A stretch of 64,000 nucleotides of DNA from Proteus vulgaris (GCF_016239305.1 NZ_JAEHOQ010000006.1:62001-126000); one strand, 5' to 3'. Positions 1-9,090 are shown, counted from the first letter of the stretch. Translations and numbers: made by a program. Notes: generated by a model not told the origin, from the letters alone.

Positions 1-812
1 ACTTCGCTATTCATCACAAAAGGGCCATAACCTACAACAGGTTCATTAATAGGCTCACCACTGAGATATAAGACAACCGCATCTTCAATTGCTTCAAGAT
101 TAATAGAGCCGCCTTCATTATCTAAAATAACCAAATCTCCAGTTTGTAATTGGGTCTGATTATCGAGATAAACACTGCCATGTAAAACCACTAAACCTAC
201 ATAACGATCTTTTTTTGTTAGTAATGTGGTCGATTTAGCACTCTTTAATTGAATATCCCATACATCAACGGGTGAAAAGGTTTTTGCTGCACCTTGTGTA
301 TCGTAATAATCCCCAGCAATAACGCGAAGTTGCCCTGCATTATCTGATAAAGGCAATACAGGGATCGCATTTTCTTTCAGTAATTGATAGCCAGCAGGTG
401 CTGATTTGGCATCTGATGGGAGATTAACCCATAATTGCACCATATCTAATACACCACCTTCTTTGGTAAATGCATCAGAATGGTATTCTTGATGCAAAAT
501 ACCCGATGCCGCAGTCATCCATTGCACATCACCAGGACCAATAACACCGCCTTCACCCGTTGAATCATGATGTGCAACCTCACCTTTATAAACGATAGTC
601 ACTGTTTCAAATCCACGGTGAGGATGTTCACCTACACCACGGTTATGGCCTTGAGATGCAGGAAAATCAGTAGGCCCAGCACGATCTAACAGCAAAAATG
701 GATTTAAATATTTACCGTGGTTGCTATAACTAAAAAGAGAACGAACATGAAAGCCATCGCCTACCCAATGTTGACGAGGTGCTTTATAAATACCAATAAT
801 TTTTTTCATCAT
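1..812 (-). CDS. Pirin family protein (3' end beyond window)
   Basis: Reading the minus strand from an ATG at 812 (a second in-frame ATG is at 809) gives an open frame that runs off the left edge, so the C-terminus is missing. The protein begins MMKKIIGIYKAPRQ and carries the pirin cupin signature HPHRGFETVT followed by a GDVQWMTA-type stretch and GILHQEYH, whose His/Glu residues are the usual iron ligands. Pirins are bicupin Fe-binding proteins; some act as quercetin dioxygenases, others as redox-responsive partners of regulators or enzymes, and the sequence does not decide between these. A TAGGAA ribosome site precedes the start. It diverges from an isochorismatase-family gene, a pairing that suggests shared control. 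The family call is secure; the function is open. Confidence 0.9.
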   Translation of the reverse strand, partial: MMKKIIGIYKAPRQHWVGDGFHVRSLFSYSNHGKYLNPFLLLDRAGPTDFPASQGHNRGVGEHPHRGFETVTIVYKGEVAHHDSTGEGGVIGPGDVQWMTAASGILHQEYHSDAFTKEGGVLDMVQLWVNLPSDAKSAPAGYQLLKENAIPVLPLSDNAGQLRVIAGDYYDTQGAAKTFSPVDVWDIQLKSAKSTTLLTKKDRYVGLVVLHGSVYLDNQTQLQTGDLVILDNEGGSINLEAIEDAVVLYLSGEPINEPVVGYGPFVMNSE

Positions 813-818
813 AATGTT

Positions 819-837
819 CCTATAAAATTTTTATAGG
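819..837. promoter_or_regulatory. Perfect inverted repeat overlapping the pirin ribosome site
   Basis: CCTATAAAA and TTTTATAGG flank one central base. On the minus strand the right end of the palindrome supplies the TAGGAA ribosome site of the pirin gene. It could be an operator at the transcript start or an RNA hairpin that hides the ribosome site. Confidence 0.5.
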
Positions 838-890
838 TACATTTTAAAGTGATTAATATATTTAAGTAGTATTAATAATAGATTTCATTA

Positions 891-939
891 TTCTGAATAT
901 AGAACAATAACAATATGTTTCAGTGTTCTATTTTTAGAA
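891..939. promoter_or_regulatory. Two TTCT-N6-AGAA inverted repeats in divergent promoter region
   Basis: Two 14-bp dyads of the form TTCT-N6-AGAA lie at 891-904 and 926-939, 35 bp apart start to start, in the 277-bp gap between the divergent pirin and isochorismatase genes. Two equal dyads in a divergent promoter suggest operators for one regulator. No regulator gene lies next to them inside the window. Confidence 0.45.
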
Positions 940-1089
940 TAGTGTTTATCATAATTGACTCTACTGATATTTTAATTAATTGGTTATTGTTTATTACAAC
1001 GAAGGGGTAAAAGATATAAAGATATTGTCTTTTAATATTTTTTTAACCCGGATAATAATCAATATTTATTAATTAAAAGGAATAAATAA

Positions 1090-1767
1090 ATGAGCACTCC
1101 AGCAAATTTTAATGGCCAACGTCCTGTTATTAATCCAGAAGATGCTGTTATGTTATTAATTGATCACCAAAGTGGTTTATTCCAAACAGTTGGTGATATG
1201 CCGATGACTGAATTACGAGCACGAGCTTCTGTATTAGCGAAAATGGCTACATTAGCTAATATGCCGGTGATTACTACAGCATCTGTTCCACAAGGCCCGA
1301 ATGGTCCATTAATTCCTGAAATTCATCAAAATGCACCACATGCTAAATATATTGCACGTAAAGGTGAAATAAATGCATGGGATAACCCGGAGTTTGTTGA
1401 AGCTGTTAAAGCAACAGGCAAAAAACAATTAATTATTGCTGGTACTATTACGAGTGTTTGTATGGCATTCCCTGCTATTAGTGCTGTTGCTGAGGGTTAT
1501 CAAGTCTTTGCTGTTATTGATGCATCAGGAACTTACAGTAAAATGGCGGAAGAAATTACCTTAGCTCGTATCGTTCAGGCAGGGGTTGTGCCGATGGATA
1601 CCGCTGCGGTTGCTTCTGAAATTCAGAAGACATGGAACCGTGATGATGCAGCTCAATGGGCGCAAGCGTATACCCAAATTTTCCCTGCTTATCAATTATT
1701 AATTGAAAGTTATAGCAAAGCTCAAGAAGTATTAAAAAATAACGAGATATTAGATTCTCAGCGTTAA
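1090..1767 (+). CDS. YcaC-like isochorismatase-family cysteine hydrolase
   Basis: The 225-residue protein belongs to the isochorismatase-like hydrolases, which use an Asp and a Cys to hydrolyse amide or related bonds. [10 protein letters not shown] places the catalytic Asp at residue 25, and [11 protein letters not shown] places the nucleophilic Cys at residue 124. The segment [16 protein letters not shown] is close to the matching part of E. coli YcaC (208 aa, recalled), whose substrate is unknown. The protein is probably cytoplasmic, since there is no signal peptide. AAAAGGAATA before the ATG is the ribosome site. It diverges from pirin with paired dyads between them and ends at its own terminator, so it is a single-gene unit. 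The substrate cannot be read from the sequence. Confidence 0.88.
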   Translation: MSTPANFNGQRPVINPEDAVMLLIDHQSGLFQTVGDMPMTELRARASVLAKMATLANMPVITTASVPQGPNGPLIPEIHQNAPHAKYIARKGEINAWDNPEFVEAVKATGKKQLIIAGTITSVCMAFPAISAVAEGYQVFAVIDASGTYSKMAEEITLARIVQAGVVPMDTAAVASEIQKTWNRDDAAQWAQAYTQIFPAYQLLIESYSKAQEVLKNNEILDSQR

Positions 1768-1810
1768 TTAATTATCAACTCTCTTTGTACTTTATATTAT
1801 CTGTGTTTAA

Positions 1811-1850
1811 AAATGCCTATAAAGTATTTTCTTTATGGGCATTATTTTAT
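1811..1850 (+). terminator. Rho-independent terminator after the isochorismatase gene
   Basis: A 13-bp stem (AATGCCTATAAAG with CTTTATGGGCATT, one T-G pair) with a 6-nt loop is followed by ATTTTAT. Confidence 0.7.
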
Positions 1851-1872
1851 AAAAATAGATTAGGAAATTATA

Positions 1873-2439
1873 ATGAAATTTATTTTATCTGCCGTATTAT
1901 CTTCATTATTAATTGTGCCAGCAGTACAAGCTAATGAATATAAACTTGAACCAACACATACTAAAGCAATGTTTTATATCGACCACTTTGGTACTTCAAC
2001 CAATAGTGGTGGTTTCTATGAAATTGAAGGTGATTTAACATACTTACCAGAAAAAAGAATAGGAAAAATAAACGTTTCTATTCCAGTTAAAACACTAAAT
2101 ACGGGATTAACGGCATTTGATAATCATGTAAAAAGTGCAGATATCTTAGATGCGGATAAATACCCAACAATTCAGTTTTCTTCAACAAAATGGTATTTCT
2201 CGGATAATAAACCCATATCCATTGAAGGGCTATTAACGATGAAAGGAAAAACATTGCCAGTTAAATTAACAACAACCAAGTTTAATTGTTATGAAAGCCC
2301 TGTATTTAATGCGCCAGTCTGTGGTGGTGATTTTGAAACAACCATTAAACGTTCAGATTGGGGCGTGGATTTTTTGGTCAAAGAAGGGATGGCTGATAAT
2401 ATGACATTAAAAATTCAAGTTGAAGCTATTAAGCAGTAA
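1873..2439 (+). CDS. YceI family periplasmic protein
   Basis: This 188-residue protein starts with a signal peptide (about residues 1-20, ending VQANE). The mature part begins YKLEPTHTKAMFYIDHFG, the typical YceI opening, and continues with the lipocalin-like beta-barrel sequence of that family, including LTMKGKTLPVKLT and KRSDWGVDF. YceI proteins bind isoprenoid or amphiphilic lipids in the periplasm; no enzymatic activity is established. Two cysteines (in FNCYES and PVCGG) may form a disulfide. No cytochrome b561 gene, a common partner, is adjacent. It has its own terminator. The family is clear, the ligand is not. Confidence 0.9.
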   Translation: MKFILSAVLSSLLIVPAVQANEYKLEPTHTKAMFYIDHFGTSTNSGGFYEIEGDLTYLPEKRIGKINVSIPVKTLNTGLTAFDNHVKSADILDADKYPTIQFSSTKWYFSDNKPISIEGLLTMKGKTLPVKLTTTKFNCYESPVFNAPVCGGDFETTIKRSDWGVDFLVKEGMADNMTLKIQVEAIKQ

Positions 2440-2467
2440 ATTAAGTCATATTTTATTTTTATTTTAT

Positions 2468-2508
2468 AGAAAAGGCCTTGTTAAATATAAGGGCTTTTCT
2501 GTTTTTTA
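2468..2508 (+). terminator. Terminator after yceI-like gene
   Basis: AAAAGGCCTT and AAGGGCTTTT pair with one mismatch around a 9-nt loop, followed by CTGTTTTTTAT. Confidence 0.65.
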
Positions 2509-2986
2509 TATAATAATAAATATAATTTAAGTTAGGTGTTAAATTCTAAAAATAGAGTTAAAAGAGGGGGTATTTTTAATTGTTGATAATAATGATTTAT
2601 TGTTGTATGTTATCGAGTTGTTACTTTGATTTTATTTCCTATTGTTTTATATGATTTTTATCTCCATTGTTTTGTTTCTTATCCGTTAAATTTCACTTTT
2701 CTATTTTTGATTTTATCTCTGAATTAATAAACTTTACTCATCATAATTTATTTAATAAATATCATCCGATTAAATAAAAATTTTTTACAATAAATAAGTG
2801 TGACTTCAATCACTCTACATTTCGATATTTCTTCAGTATGTTTATACGCAGAGATTCAAAATTAATAAATCAGACATTTATTTATATTGCTTAACAGTTT
2901 AAGCAAATAGGCTTCTTATTATCAAAAAAACGAAATGCAAATAGATATGTGCTGTTACATATATTAAATGCGTTAAGGATATCATA
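2509..2986. other. Long AT-rich leader region before the allFGHK operon
   Basis: No credible gene is visible in these 478 bases. Homopolymeric A/T runs dominate, and a CRP-like dyad sits at 2799-2814. The all operon promoter must lie here; a convincing -35/-10 pair could not be fixed by eye. Confidence 0.6.
2799..2814. promoter_or_regulatory. CRP-like site upstream of all operon
   Basis: TGTGA-CTTCAA-TCACT matches the TGTGA-N6-TCACA consensus at nine of ten key bases. It lies about 170 bp before allF, so it could act from a far-upstream activating position. Confidence 0.45.
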
Positions 2987-4654
2987 ATGATCCATGCTTT
3001 TATTAAAAAAGGGAGCTTTCAGGATTCAGTTAGCCTGATGATTATTTCCCGAAAATTAAGTGAAGCCCCAGAAGTGGAAGAAATTTCCGTCATGATGGGA
3101 ACACCAGCGAATAAATCTCTTCTTGATGTCACCGGCTTTTGGCATGACATGTTTAACGAAGCAACGCCGAATGACATTTGTGTTTCGATTAAAGCAGAAT
3201 CAGACGATCCTGCCATTATCGATATGATTTCTACTGCTTTAGAAGAAGCATTAGCTGAAATTGCAAGTGGCCAGAAAGGCGGTAACAAATTAACGACAGT
3301 ACGTAGCTGGCGTACCGCTAAACAAAAAAGTACTAATGCCAATATGTTACTTATTTCTATTGCTGGTGAATATGCCGCAGAATTGGCTGACACGGGCTTA
3401 GAAGATGGTTGTAACGTCATGCTGTTCTCTGACAACGTTTCTATCGCAGATGAAAAAGCACTAAAAGAAAAAGCGGCAGCAAAAGGTTTGATCGTAATGG
3501 GTCCTGACTGTGGTACTGCAAATATTGCAGGTGCGCCTCTTGCTTTTGCGAACATTGCTCCTAAAGGCTCTATTGGTATTGTTGGTGCATCAGGTACAGG
3601 TATTCAAGAAATTACCTCCCAAATTGTTTTACAGCGCCAAGGTATTTCTCATTCAATTGGTCTAGGTGGTCGTGATTTAACTGAACAGATTGGTGGTATT
3701 AGTGCAATCACTGCTATCAATATGCTGGCGGCAGATCCTAATACGCGTGTTATTGCTTTTGTTTCTAAGCCACCAGCACCTGCTGTTCGCCAAAAAATTA
3801 TTGCCGAAATGAAACGCCATAACAAACCAATTGTGGCGCAATTCCTAGGAACAACCCCTGAGAAATTCCAAGACGACAATATTTATTTTACTCGCACGTT
3901 AGATGAAACGGCGCGCATTGCAGCTGAATTAGCACGTGTTGAAGATATCGCGGCTGAGTTACCAAAAGTTACTGGTAAGAAAATCATTGGTCTTTATGCC
4001 GGTGGTACGCTAGCGGCTGAATGCGCCATGTTGTTATCTGAAAAACTTAATGTTGAAGTCGATAACGAGCATAAGCAAGGCACCATGTTAGATGCTGATG
4101 GTCACAAAATTATCGATATGGGGGATGATTTTTATACACAAGGTAAACCTCACCCAATGATTGATCCATCAACTCGTAACAAATTTATTAGTGAGCTCAG
4201 TAATAAAACAGAAGCGGGCGTATTACTGGTTGATTTTGTTATTGGTTATGGTGCAACTCAAGATCCTGCCGGCGCGTTAATTCAAGAAATCAAAAAACTG
4301 AATGAAAAACGTGGCGAAGCCAATCCATTAATCACGATCGCAACCATTACTGGTACTGAAGATGATCCGCAAAACCGTAGCGAACAGCAAAAACAGCTAA
4401 AAGAAGCGGGAATTATTGTCATGGATACGTTGCCAGAAGCGGTTTTATTAGCAAAAGAATTAATCCAGCCACATCCAGCAGAAGCACATGCTGAAGTGTC
4501 ACCATTGCTTAACGGGATCTCAGTGATCAACGCAGGCCTACGTAGCTTTGCAGACGATCTGCAATCAAGTGGGACTCCTGTTGTGCATTATCAGTGGGCA
4601 CCTGTCGCAGGTGGTAACAAAAAACTGGCTGAAATATTAAAGAAATTGAAATAA
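2987..4654 (+). CDS. allF: Oxamate carbamoyltransferase subunit AllF (FdrA)
   Basis: The 555-residue protein matches E. coli FdrA/AllF in length. It has a succinyl-CoA-synthetase-like fold: VMGPDCGT (residues 170-177) and a phosphate-binding GIVGASGTGIQ (197-207) lie in the CoA-ligase-like part. AllF, AllG and AllH together are reported to convert oxalurate plus phosphate to oxamate and carbamoyl phosphate, the last carbon-nitrogen step of anaerobic allantoin breakdown. It is the first gene of a five-gene operon, 12 bp before allG, and starts with a good ribosome site (AAGGATATCATAATG). The enzymes that make oxalurate are not nearby. FdrA paralogues act on other substrates elsewhere, so the substrate is inferred from the combined neighbours. 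Confidence 0.88.
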   Translation: MIHAFIKKGSFQDSVSLMIISRKLSEAPEVEEISVMMGTPANKSLLDVTGFWHDMFNEATPNDICVSIKAESDDPAIIDMISTALEEALAEIASGQKGGNKLTTVRSWRTAKQKSTNANMLLISIAGEYAAELADTGLEDGCNVMLFSDNVSIADEKALKEKAAAKGLIVMGPDCGTANIAGAPLAFANIAPKGSIGIVGASGTGIQEITSQIVLQRQGISHSIGLGGRDLTEQIGGISAITAINMLAADPNTRVIAFVSKPPAPAVRQKIIAEMKRHNKPIVAQFLGTTPEKFQDDNIYFTRTLDETARIAAELARVEDIAAELPKVTGKKIIGLYAGGTLAAECAMLLSEKLNVEVDNEHKQGTMLDADGHKIIDMGDDFYTQGKPHPMIDPSTRNKFISELSNKTEAGVLLVDFVIGYGATQDPAGALIQEIKKLNEKRGEANPLITIATITGTEDDPQNRSEQQKQLKEAGIIVMDTLPEAVLLAKELIQPHPAEAHAEVSPLLNGISVINAGLRSFADDLQSSGTPVVHYQWAPVAGGNKKLAEILKKLK

Positions 4655-4666
4655 GGAATTGCAGAT

Positions 4667-5932
4667 ATGTATTCAACTATCGAACAAGCGAATGAAGCAG
4701 TTATCGAACGTATCCGTGAAGCCCGTCCTCACTGGTGTGATGTTAACTTAGCAAAAGAAGTTGTACCGGCTTTAGAAACAGGTAAAAAATTACTTCATGC
4801 AGGTCCTCCTGTGACTTGGGGGGAAATGAGTGGCCCTGTTCGCGGTGCATGTATCGGTGCTTCTTTATTTGAAGGCTGGGCTGAAACTGAAGAACAAGCA
4901 TTAGCGATGTTAGAAGCGGGTGAAATTGAATTTATCCCTTGCCATAACGTAAATGCAGTAGGTCCAATGGGCGGTATTACTTCTGCTCATATGCCAATGT
5001 TGGTGATTAAAAACCACATTCACGGTAACTACGCTTACTGCAACATGAACGAAGGTATCGGTAAAGTGATGCGTTTTGGTGCTTACGGCCCAGACGTGCA
5101 AGAGCGTCTACATTGGATGCAAAATAGTTTAGCACCAGTATTAAAAGCTGCGATTGCCACTTTTGAAAATGGTATCGACCTGACTGCAATTATGGGTCAA
5201 GCAATTACGATGGGTGATGAATTCCACCAACGTAATATCGCAGCTTCAGCCCTGTTACTGCGTCAATTGGCACCAGTATTAAGCACATTAGATTTTGAAG
5301 ATGCTGAAATCACAAAAGTGACTAAATTCCTGAGCATTACAGATCAGTTCTTCCTGAACTTAGCAATGGCTTACTGTAAAGCTGCGATGGATGCAGGTGC
5401 TCAAATCAAACAAGGTACTATCGTTACCGTTATGACCCGTAATGGTAGCAACTTTGGTATCAAAATCAGTGGAATGGGCGACCAATGGTTTACTGCTCCA
5501 GTAAATACACCACAAGGTCTGTTCTTCTCTGGTTTTAGTCAAGCAGATGCAAATCCAGATATCGGTGACAGTGCAATTACTGAAACTTTCGGTATTGGTG
5601 GCGCGGCAATGGTTGCAGCACCAGGTGTAACGCGTTTCGTTGGCGCATCAGGTGGTATGGATGCTGCGCGTGAAGTGACTGAAGAAATGGCTGAGATCTA
5701 CCTTGCTCGTAACATGATGTTGCAAATTCCAACTTGGGATTTCCAAGGTGCATGTTTAGGATTAGATGCTCGTCGCGTTGTTGAAACGGGTATTACACCA
5801 CTGATTAATACTGGTATTGCACATAAAGAGCCGGGTGTTGGCCAGATTGGTGCAGGTACTGTACGCGCACCTTTAGGTTGCTTTGAAAAAGCGATTGTTG
5901 CATTGGCAGAAGAGTTAGGCATCGACGCTTAA
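4667..5932 (+). CDS. allG: Oxamate carbamoyltransferase subunit AllG (YlbE, DUF1116)
   Basis: This 421-residue protein belongs to the DUF1116 family; E. coli YlbE/AllG is about the same length. Conserved glycine-rich stretches such as GPPVTWGEMSGPVRGA and NAVGPMGGITSAHMP are visible. In E. coli this subunit works with AllF and AllH as oxamate carbamoyltransferase. It is cytoplasmic with no signal peptide. The gene lies 12 bp after allF and has an AAGGAATTGCAGATATG start region, consistent with co-translation. DUF1116 has no assigned catalytic residues that can be pointed to, so the role rests on family and operon context. Confidence 0.87.
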   Translation: MYSTIEQANEAVIERIREARPHWCDVNLAKEVVPALETGKKLLHAGPPVTWGEMSGPVRGACIGASLFEGWAETEEQALAMLEAGEIEFIPCHNVNAVGPMGGITSAHMPMLVIKNHIHGNYAYCNMNEGIGKVMRFGAYGPDVQERLHWMQNSLAPVLKAAIATFENGIDLTAIMGQAITMGDEFHQRNIAASALLLRQLAPVLSTLDFEDAEITKVTKFLSITDQFFLNLAMAYCKAAMDAGAQIKQGTIVTVMTRNGSNFGIKISGMGDQWFTAPVNTPQGLFFSGFSQADANPDIGDSAITETFGIGGAAMVAAPGVTRFVGASGGMDAAREVTEEMAEIYLARNMMLQIPTWDFQGACLGLDARRVVETGITPLINTGIAHKEPGVGQIGAGTVRAPLGCFEKAIVALAEELGIDA

Positions 5933-5974
5933 TCGTGCTTTGTAACGATAAATCACAGCAATAAAGGGGGCATT

Positions 5975-6802
5975 ATGCAAATTCAAGCACTTCAAACCAG
6001 CCAGCATATCACTGATTTTGAAGGTGGGATTAAATGTGTGGGCATTTATGACCATGCTTTGAATTTTATTTGTCCCCAGCAGCGCTTAATTACTTTCCAT
6101 CGTGAAGGAAGAGGATTAAGCCCGATGGGATGGTTGCTGAAACAAGATGATTTCGATTATTTTGCTAAACACTGCCATCCCTCGGTTATGATGAGCCTTA
6201 AAAATCATCAAGCAATACTCGCAAATAAACTCACTCTACTCGCAGGTCAGGGTGAGAATTTACGTTTACAAGATAAAGCGGAACTCGATTTGCGTTGGTT
6301 AGAAAGTTTTTTTTCTCTGCTCTCACCCTCGATTGCAACAGGGTTGTATGGACCATTAAAAAATTATCGCCAAATCGCGCAACTCAGTGAAATTAAGTTA
6401 TTAATTAAGCTATTTCATAATCAGTTAGCGGGCAATGCTGTTAACTGGGCTATTTTTACAGGGAAAGGCCCCGGATTAACGCCAAGTTCAGATGATATGC
6501 TAGTAGGAATGTTATTTGCACATTATTTAGCAGAGCCAGAAAAAAAACTTAATTATTTTTTTAATAATACTCCCCCTTTATCTGAATTGACCACCGTTGT
6601 CAGTAAGCATTATTTGGAATATGCCACCCAGGGAATATTTTCTACCTATCTCATTCAACTAGGTAAAAAAATAAAGAATAAAGAGATTATTTTTAAGGAT
6701 ATGTTGGAAATACTCTCTATTGGTCATCATTCCGGTGCAGATACATTACTGGGATTATGGATTGGTTACCAAACTAAAAAACAACAACAGCATATTTATT
6801 AA
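5975..6802 (+). CDS. allH: Oxamate carbamoyltransferase subunit AllH (YlbF, DUF2877)
   Basis: The 275-residue DUF2877 protein corresponds to E. coli YlbF/AllH (about 271 aa). Family marks include GKGPGLTPSSDDMLVGML near the middle and GHHSGADTLLG near the end. It is the third subunit of the oxamate carbamoyltransferase. It follows allG by 42 bp with a strong AAAGGGGG ribosome site. The sequence is less conserved than AllF and AllG, as is usual for this subunit. The family call is firm; the biochemical role is taken from the E. coli system. Confidence 0.85.
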   Translation: MQIQALQTSQHITDFEGGIKCVGIYDHALNFICPQQRLITFHREGRGLSPMGWLLKQDDFDYFAKHCHPSVMMSLKNHQAILANKLTLLAGQGENLRLQDKAELDLRWLESFFSLLSPSIATGLYGPLKNYRQIAQLSEIKLLIKLFHNQLAGNAVNWAIFTGKGPGLTPSSDDMLVGMLFAHYLAEPEKKLNYFFNNTPPLSELTTVVSKHYLEYATQGIFSTYLIQLGKKIKNKEIIFKDMLEILSIGHHSGADTLLGLWIGYQTKKQQQHIY

Positions 6803-6849
6803 ATTTTTTTAATAAAAGAATTTATATAAACATTCGGATACGGATAATT

Positions 6850-7755
6850 ATGAAAACAATTGTTATTGCTTTAGGCGGAAATGCATTATTGCAACGCGGA
6901 GAAGTTTTGTCTGCTGAGAATCAATATAAAAATATTGAATTAATGTCAGAGACAATTAATAAATTAGCAAAAGAGTACCGTGTTGTATTAGTACACGGCA
7001 ATGGGCCTCAAGTTGGATTACTTGCACTACAAAACCTGGCATATCAAGATGTTCCTGCATATCCGTTGGATATTCTAGTGGCTGAAAGCCAAGGTATGAT
7101 TGGTTATATGATGATGCAAAAAATTAATCAGAATAACCCAGACCAAGCTATTACAACGGTAATGACGCGTGTTTCTGTTGATATTAATGATGAAGCATTT
7201 AACGATCCAAGTAAATTTATTGGCCCTATTTATGATGAAGCTGATAAAGAAGAACTGATTGCTAAGTATCAATGGACATTTAAACAAGATGGTAAGCATT
7301 ACCGCCGTGTTGTGCCATCACCAACACCGAAAAAGATTATTGATATCGAAGCGGTAAGACTTTTATTAGATAAAGGTCATGTTGTTATTTGTGGAGGTGG
7401 TGGCGGTATTCCAGTTAACAATACAAATAATGAATTTATTGGTAGTGAAGCGGTTATTGATAAAGATTTAACAGCGGCTTTAATTTCTCGTGAATTAAAT
7501 GCAGAGCACTTTGTTATTTTAACAGAGGCTGATGCTATTTATAAAAATTGGGGTACACCAGAACAAGCCGCAATTCGTGAAGCAACACCAGAAGAACTTG
7601 CACCAATGGCTGTCGCTGATGGCGCAATGGGACCAAAAATTATGGCGGTGAGTGATTTTGTTAATGCAACTGGGCAACAAGCACATATTGGTGCATTACA
7701 AAATATTCAACAAGTTATTGAAGGTCAGTCTGGCACTTTAATTTATAAGTCTTAA
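6850..7755 (+). CDS. allK: Carbamate kinase of the allantoin/oxalurate pathway
   Basis: The 301-residue protein is a carbamate kinase of the amino-acid-kinase fold: ALGGNALLQRGE at the N-terminus, HGNGPQVGLL around residue 55, and a glycine run GGGGGIPV around residue 180. It converts carbamoyl phosphate and ADP to ATP, ammonia and CO2, so it cashes in the product of AllFGH as ATP. The E. coli homologue YbcF/AllK follows ylbF in the same order. ArcC of the arginine deiminase pathway is the alternative, but no arcA or arcB is here. It lies 47 bp after allH and 25 bp before the transporter gene. Confidence 0.9.
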   Translation: MKTIVIALGGNALLQRGEVLSAENQYKNIELMSETINKLAKEYRVVLVHGNGPQVGLLALQNLAYQDVPAYPLDILVAESQGMIGYMMMQKINQNNPDQAITTVMTRVSVDINDEAFNDPSKFIGPIYDEADKEELIAKYQWTFKQDGKHYRRVVPSPTPKKIIDIEAVRLLLDKGHVVICGGGGGIPVNNTNNEFIGSEAVIDKDLTAALISRELNAEHFVILTEADAIYKNWGTPEQAAIREATPEELAPMAVADGAMGPKIMAVSDFVNATGQQAHIGALQNIQQVIEGQSGTLIYKS

Positions 7756-7780
7756 TAAAAATTCTTTCAGGAGCGTCATT

Positions 7781-9025
7781 ATGAACGATGCACAAGTGAA
7801 TGAGAAAGGCAAAGTCCCTTATTGGGTCAAACTGACCATTATCTTCTTCTTTGGTTGGATTGCACTTTATGGTAGTCGCGCCATTGTCGGCCCATTAATG
7901 GTAAATATTGGTGCTGAGTTTGACCTTACTAAAGCTCAACTCGGTTCTATCATGAGTATTTTCTTTATCGGATATACTGCACTCAATATTCCATCAGGCA
8001 TGATTGGTGACTATTTAGGTAAGAAAAAAGTATTAGTAACAGGGGTAGTGCTCTTTGGTGGATTCACCATTATTGCGGGTATGATGCCAACTTATGTGAC
8101 CTTTATGTTTGCATGGGTCATGGTGGGGATCTTCCAAGGTTTCTATTATGGTCCTCAGTATGGTCTATCCTCAGAAGCGATACCGAAACATCGTATTACA
8201 CTAGGTAGTGCGATTATCAATAGTGGTATGGCATTTGGTCTTTCTATTGGTTATTACATCTCAAGTATTTCTGTAGGCGAGATGGGGATGAGCTGGCGTG
8301 CGCCGTTCTATATTATTGGTGTTCCTATTATCATCATTGGTTTGGTGATGTTATGGATCATTAAAGATAAACCAAAAGCACAACCTGAGTCAGAAGCTGG
8401 CGCACCAAAACAGAAAGTTAAACTGACATTTAAAGATTTATTTGGTAATCGCAATATCAACCTTGCGTATGTAACTATCTTCTGTTCAATCTATGGCTTC
8501 TTTGTATTAGTAACTTGGTTACCGTACTACTTAGAAACTGAGCGTGGAATTACAGGGACACAAATTTCAACTATTGCATCATTAATGCCGTGGTTTGCTA
8601 TTCCTGGTTCACTTATTTTTAGCTGGGTTTCAGATAAAATTGGTCGTCGTAAACCTGTGTTACTGATCATGTTACCGCTGTCATTAGTCGCTATTCTTGC
8701 CGTGCCAATGTCAGAATCAATGCCTGTGTTAATTGGTGCTCTGATCCTTTACGGTATTGTGGGTAAAATCAGTACAAACCCAGTATTAGTTGCTGTGGTT
8801 GCCGATAACTCACCACGACATGCACTAGGTACATCGTTTGGTGTTTATAACTGTATCGGTATGCTGGGTTCGGTTTTTGCACCAACACTAACCGGTTTCT
8901 TATCAGATAAAACAGGAAGTATGGACTCAGGTTTCTACTTTGCTGCTATTCTGATTTGTATTGGTATTGTGGCTAGCCTCTTTATTAAAGAAAGCAATAA
9001 TAATAATGAAGAAGTAAAAGCGTAG
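7781..9025 (+). CDS. MFS transporter of the all operon, probable oxalurate-type anion carrier
   Basis: The 414-residue protein has about 12 hydrophobic segments and a central cytoplasmic loop (about residues 195-225), as in the major facilitator superfamily. GDYLGKKKVL and DKIGRRKPVL are the two conserved loop 2-3 and 8-9 motifs. Overall it resembles the anion:cation symporter group that carries hexuronates and glucarate. It is the last gene of the allFGHK operon, 25 bp after allK with an AGGAGCG ribosome site, so its substrate is probably the operon's feed (oxalurate) or product (oxamate). The E. coli all region has an unrelated NCS1-type allantoin permease candidate instead. The substrate is an inference from position only. 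Confidence 0.85.
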   Translation: MNDAQVNEKGKVPYWVKLTIIFFFGWIALYGSRAIVGPLMVNIGAEFDLTKAQLGSIMSIFFIGYTALNIPSGMIGDYLGKKKVLVTGVVLFGGFTIIAGMMPTYVTFMFAWVMVGIFQGFYYGPQYGLSSEAIPKHRITLGSAIINSGMAFGLSIGYYISSISVGEMGMSWRAPFYIIGVPIIIIGLVMLWIIKDKPKAQPESEAGAPKQKVKLTFKDLFGNRNINLAYVTIFCSIYGFFVLVTWLPYYLETERGITGTQISTIASLMPWFAIPGSLIFSWVSDKIGRRKPVLLIMLPLSLVAILAVPMSESMPVLIGALILYGIVGKISTNPVLVAVVADNSPRHALGTSFGVYNCIGMLGSVFAPTLTGFLSDKTGSMDSGFYFAAILICIGIVASLFIKESNNNNEEVKA

Positions 9026-9056
9026 TTACCTGTTCAGATAGTTACTGAATTAGTAG

Positions 9057-9090
9057 CAAAAGGGCAAGCTTCGGTTTGCCCTTTTAATTT
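9057..9090. terminator. Terminator between MFS gene and allS-like gene
   Basis: AAAAGGGCAA pairs with TTTGCCCTTTT around a GCTTCGG loop and is followed by AATTT. The genes converge here, and the hairpin overlaps the allS stop codon, so it may serve both directions. Confidence 0.75.

Noticed and set aside
3019-3555. 178-codon minus-strand ORF inside allF
   Set aside because: It lies wholly opposite a well-conserved gene and has no recognisable protein features.
6850-7755. Arginine deiminase pathway carbamate kinase (ArcC)
   Set aside because: No arcA or arcB is near, and the gene order with allFGH fits the allantoin-type kinase.
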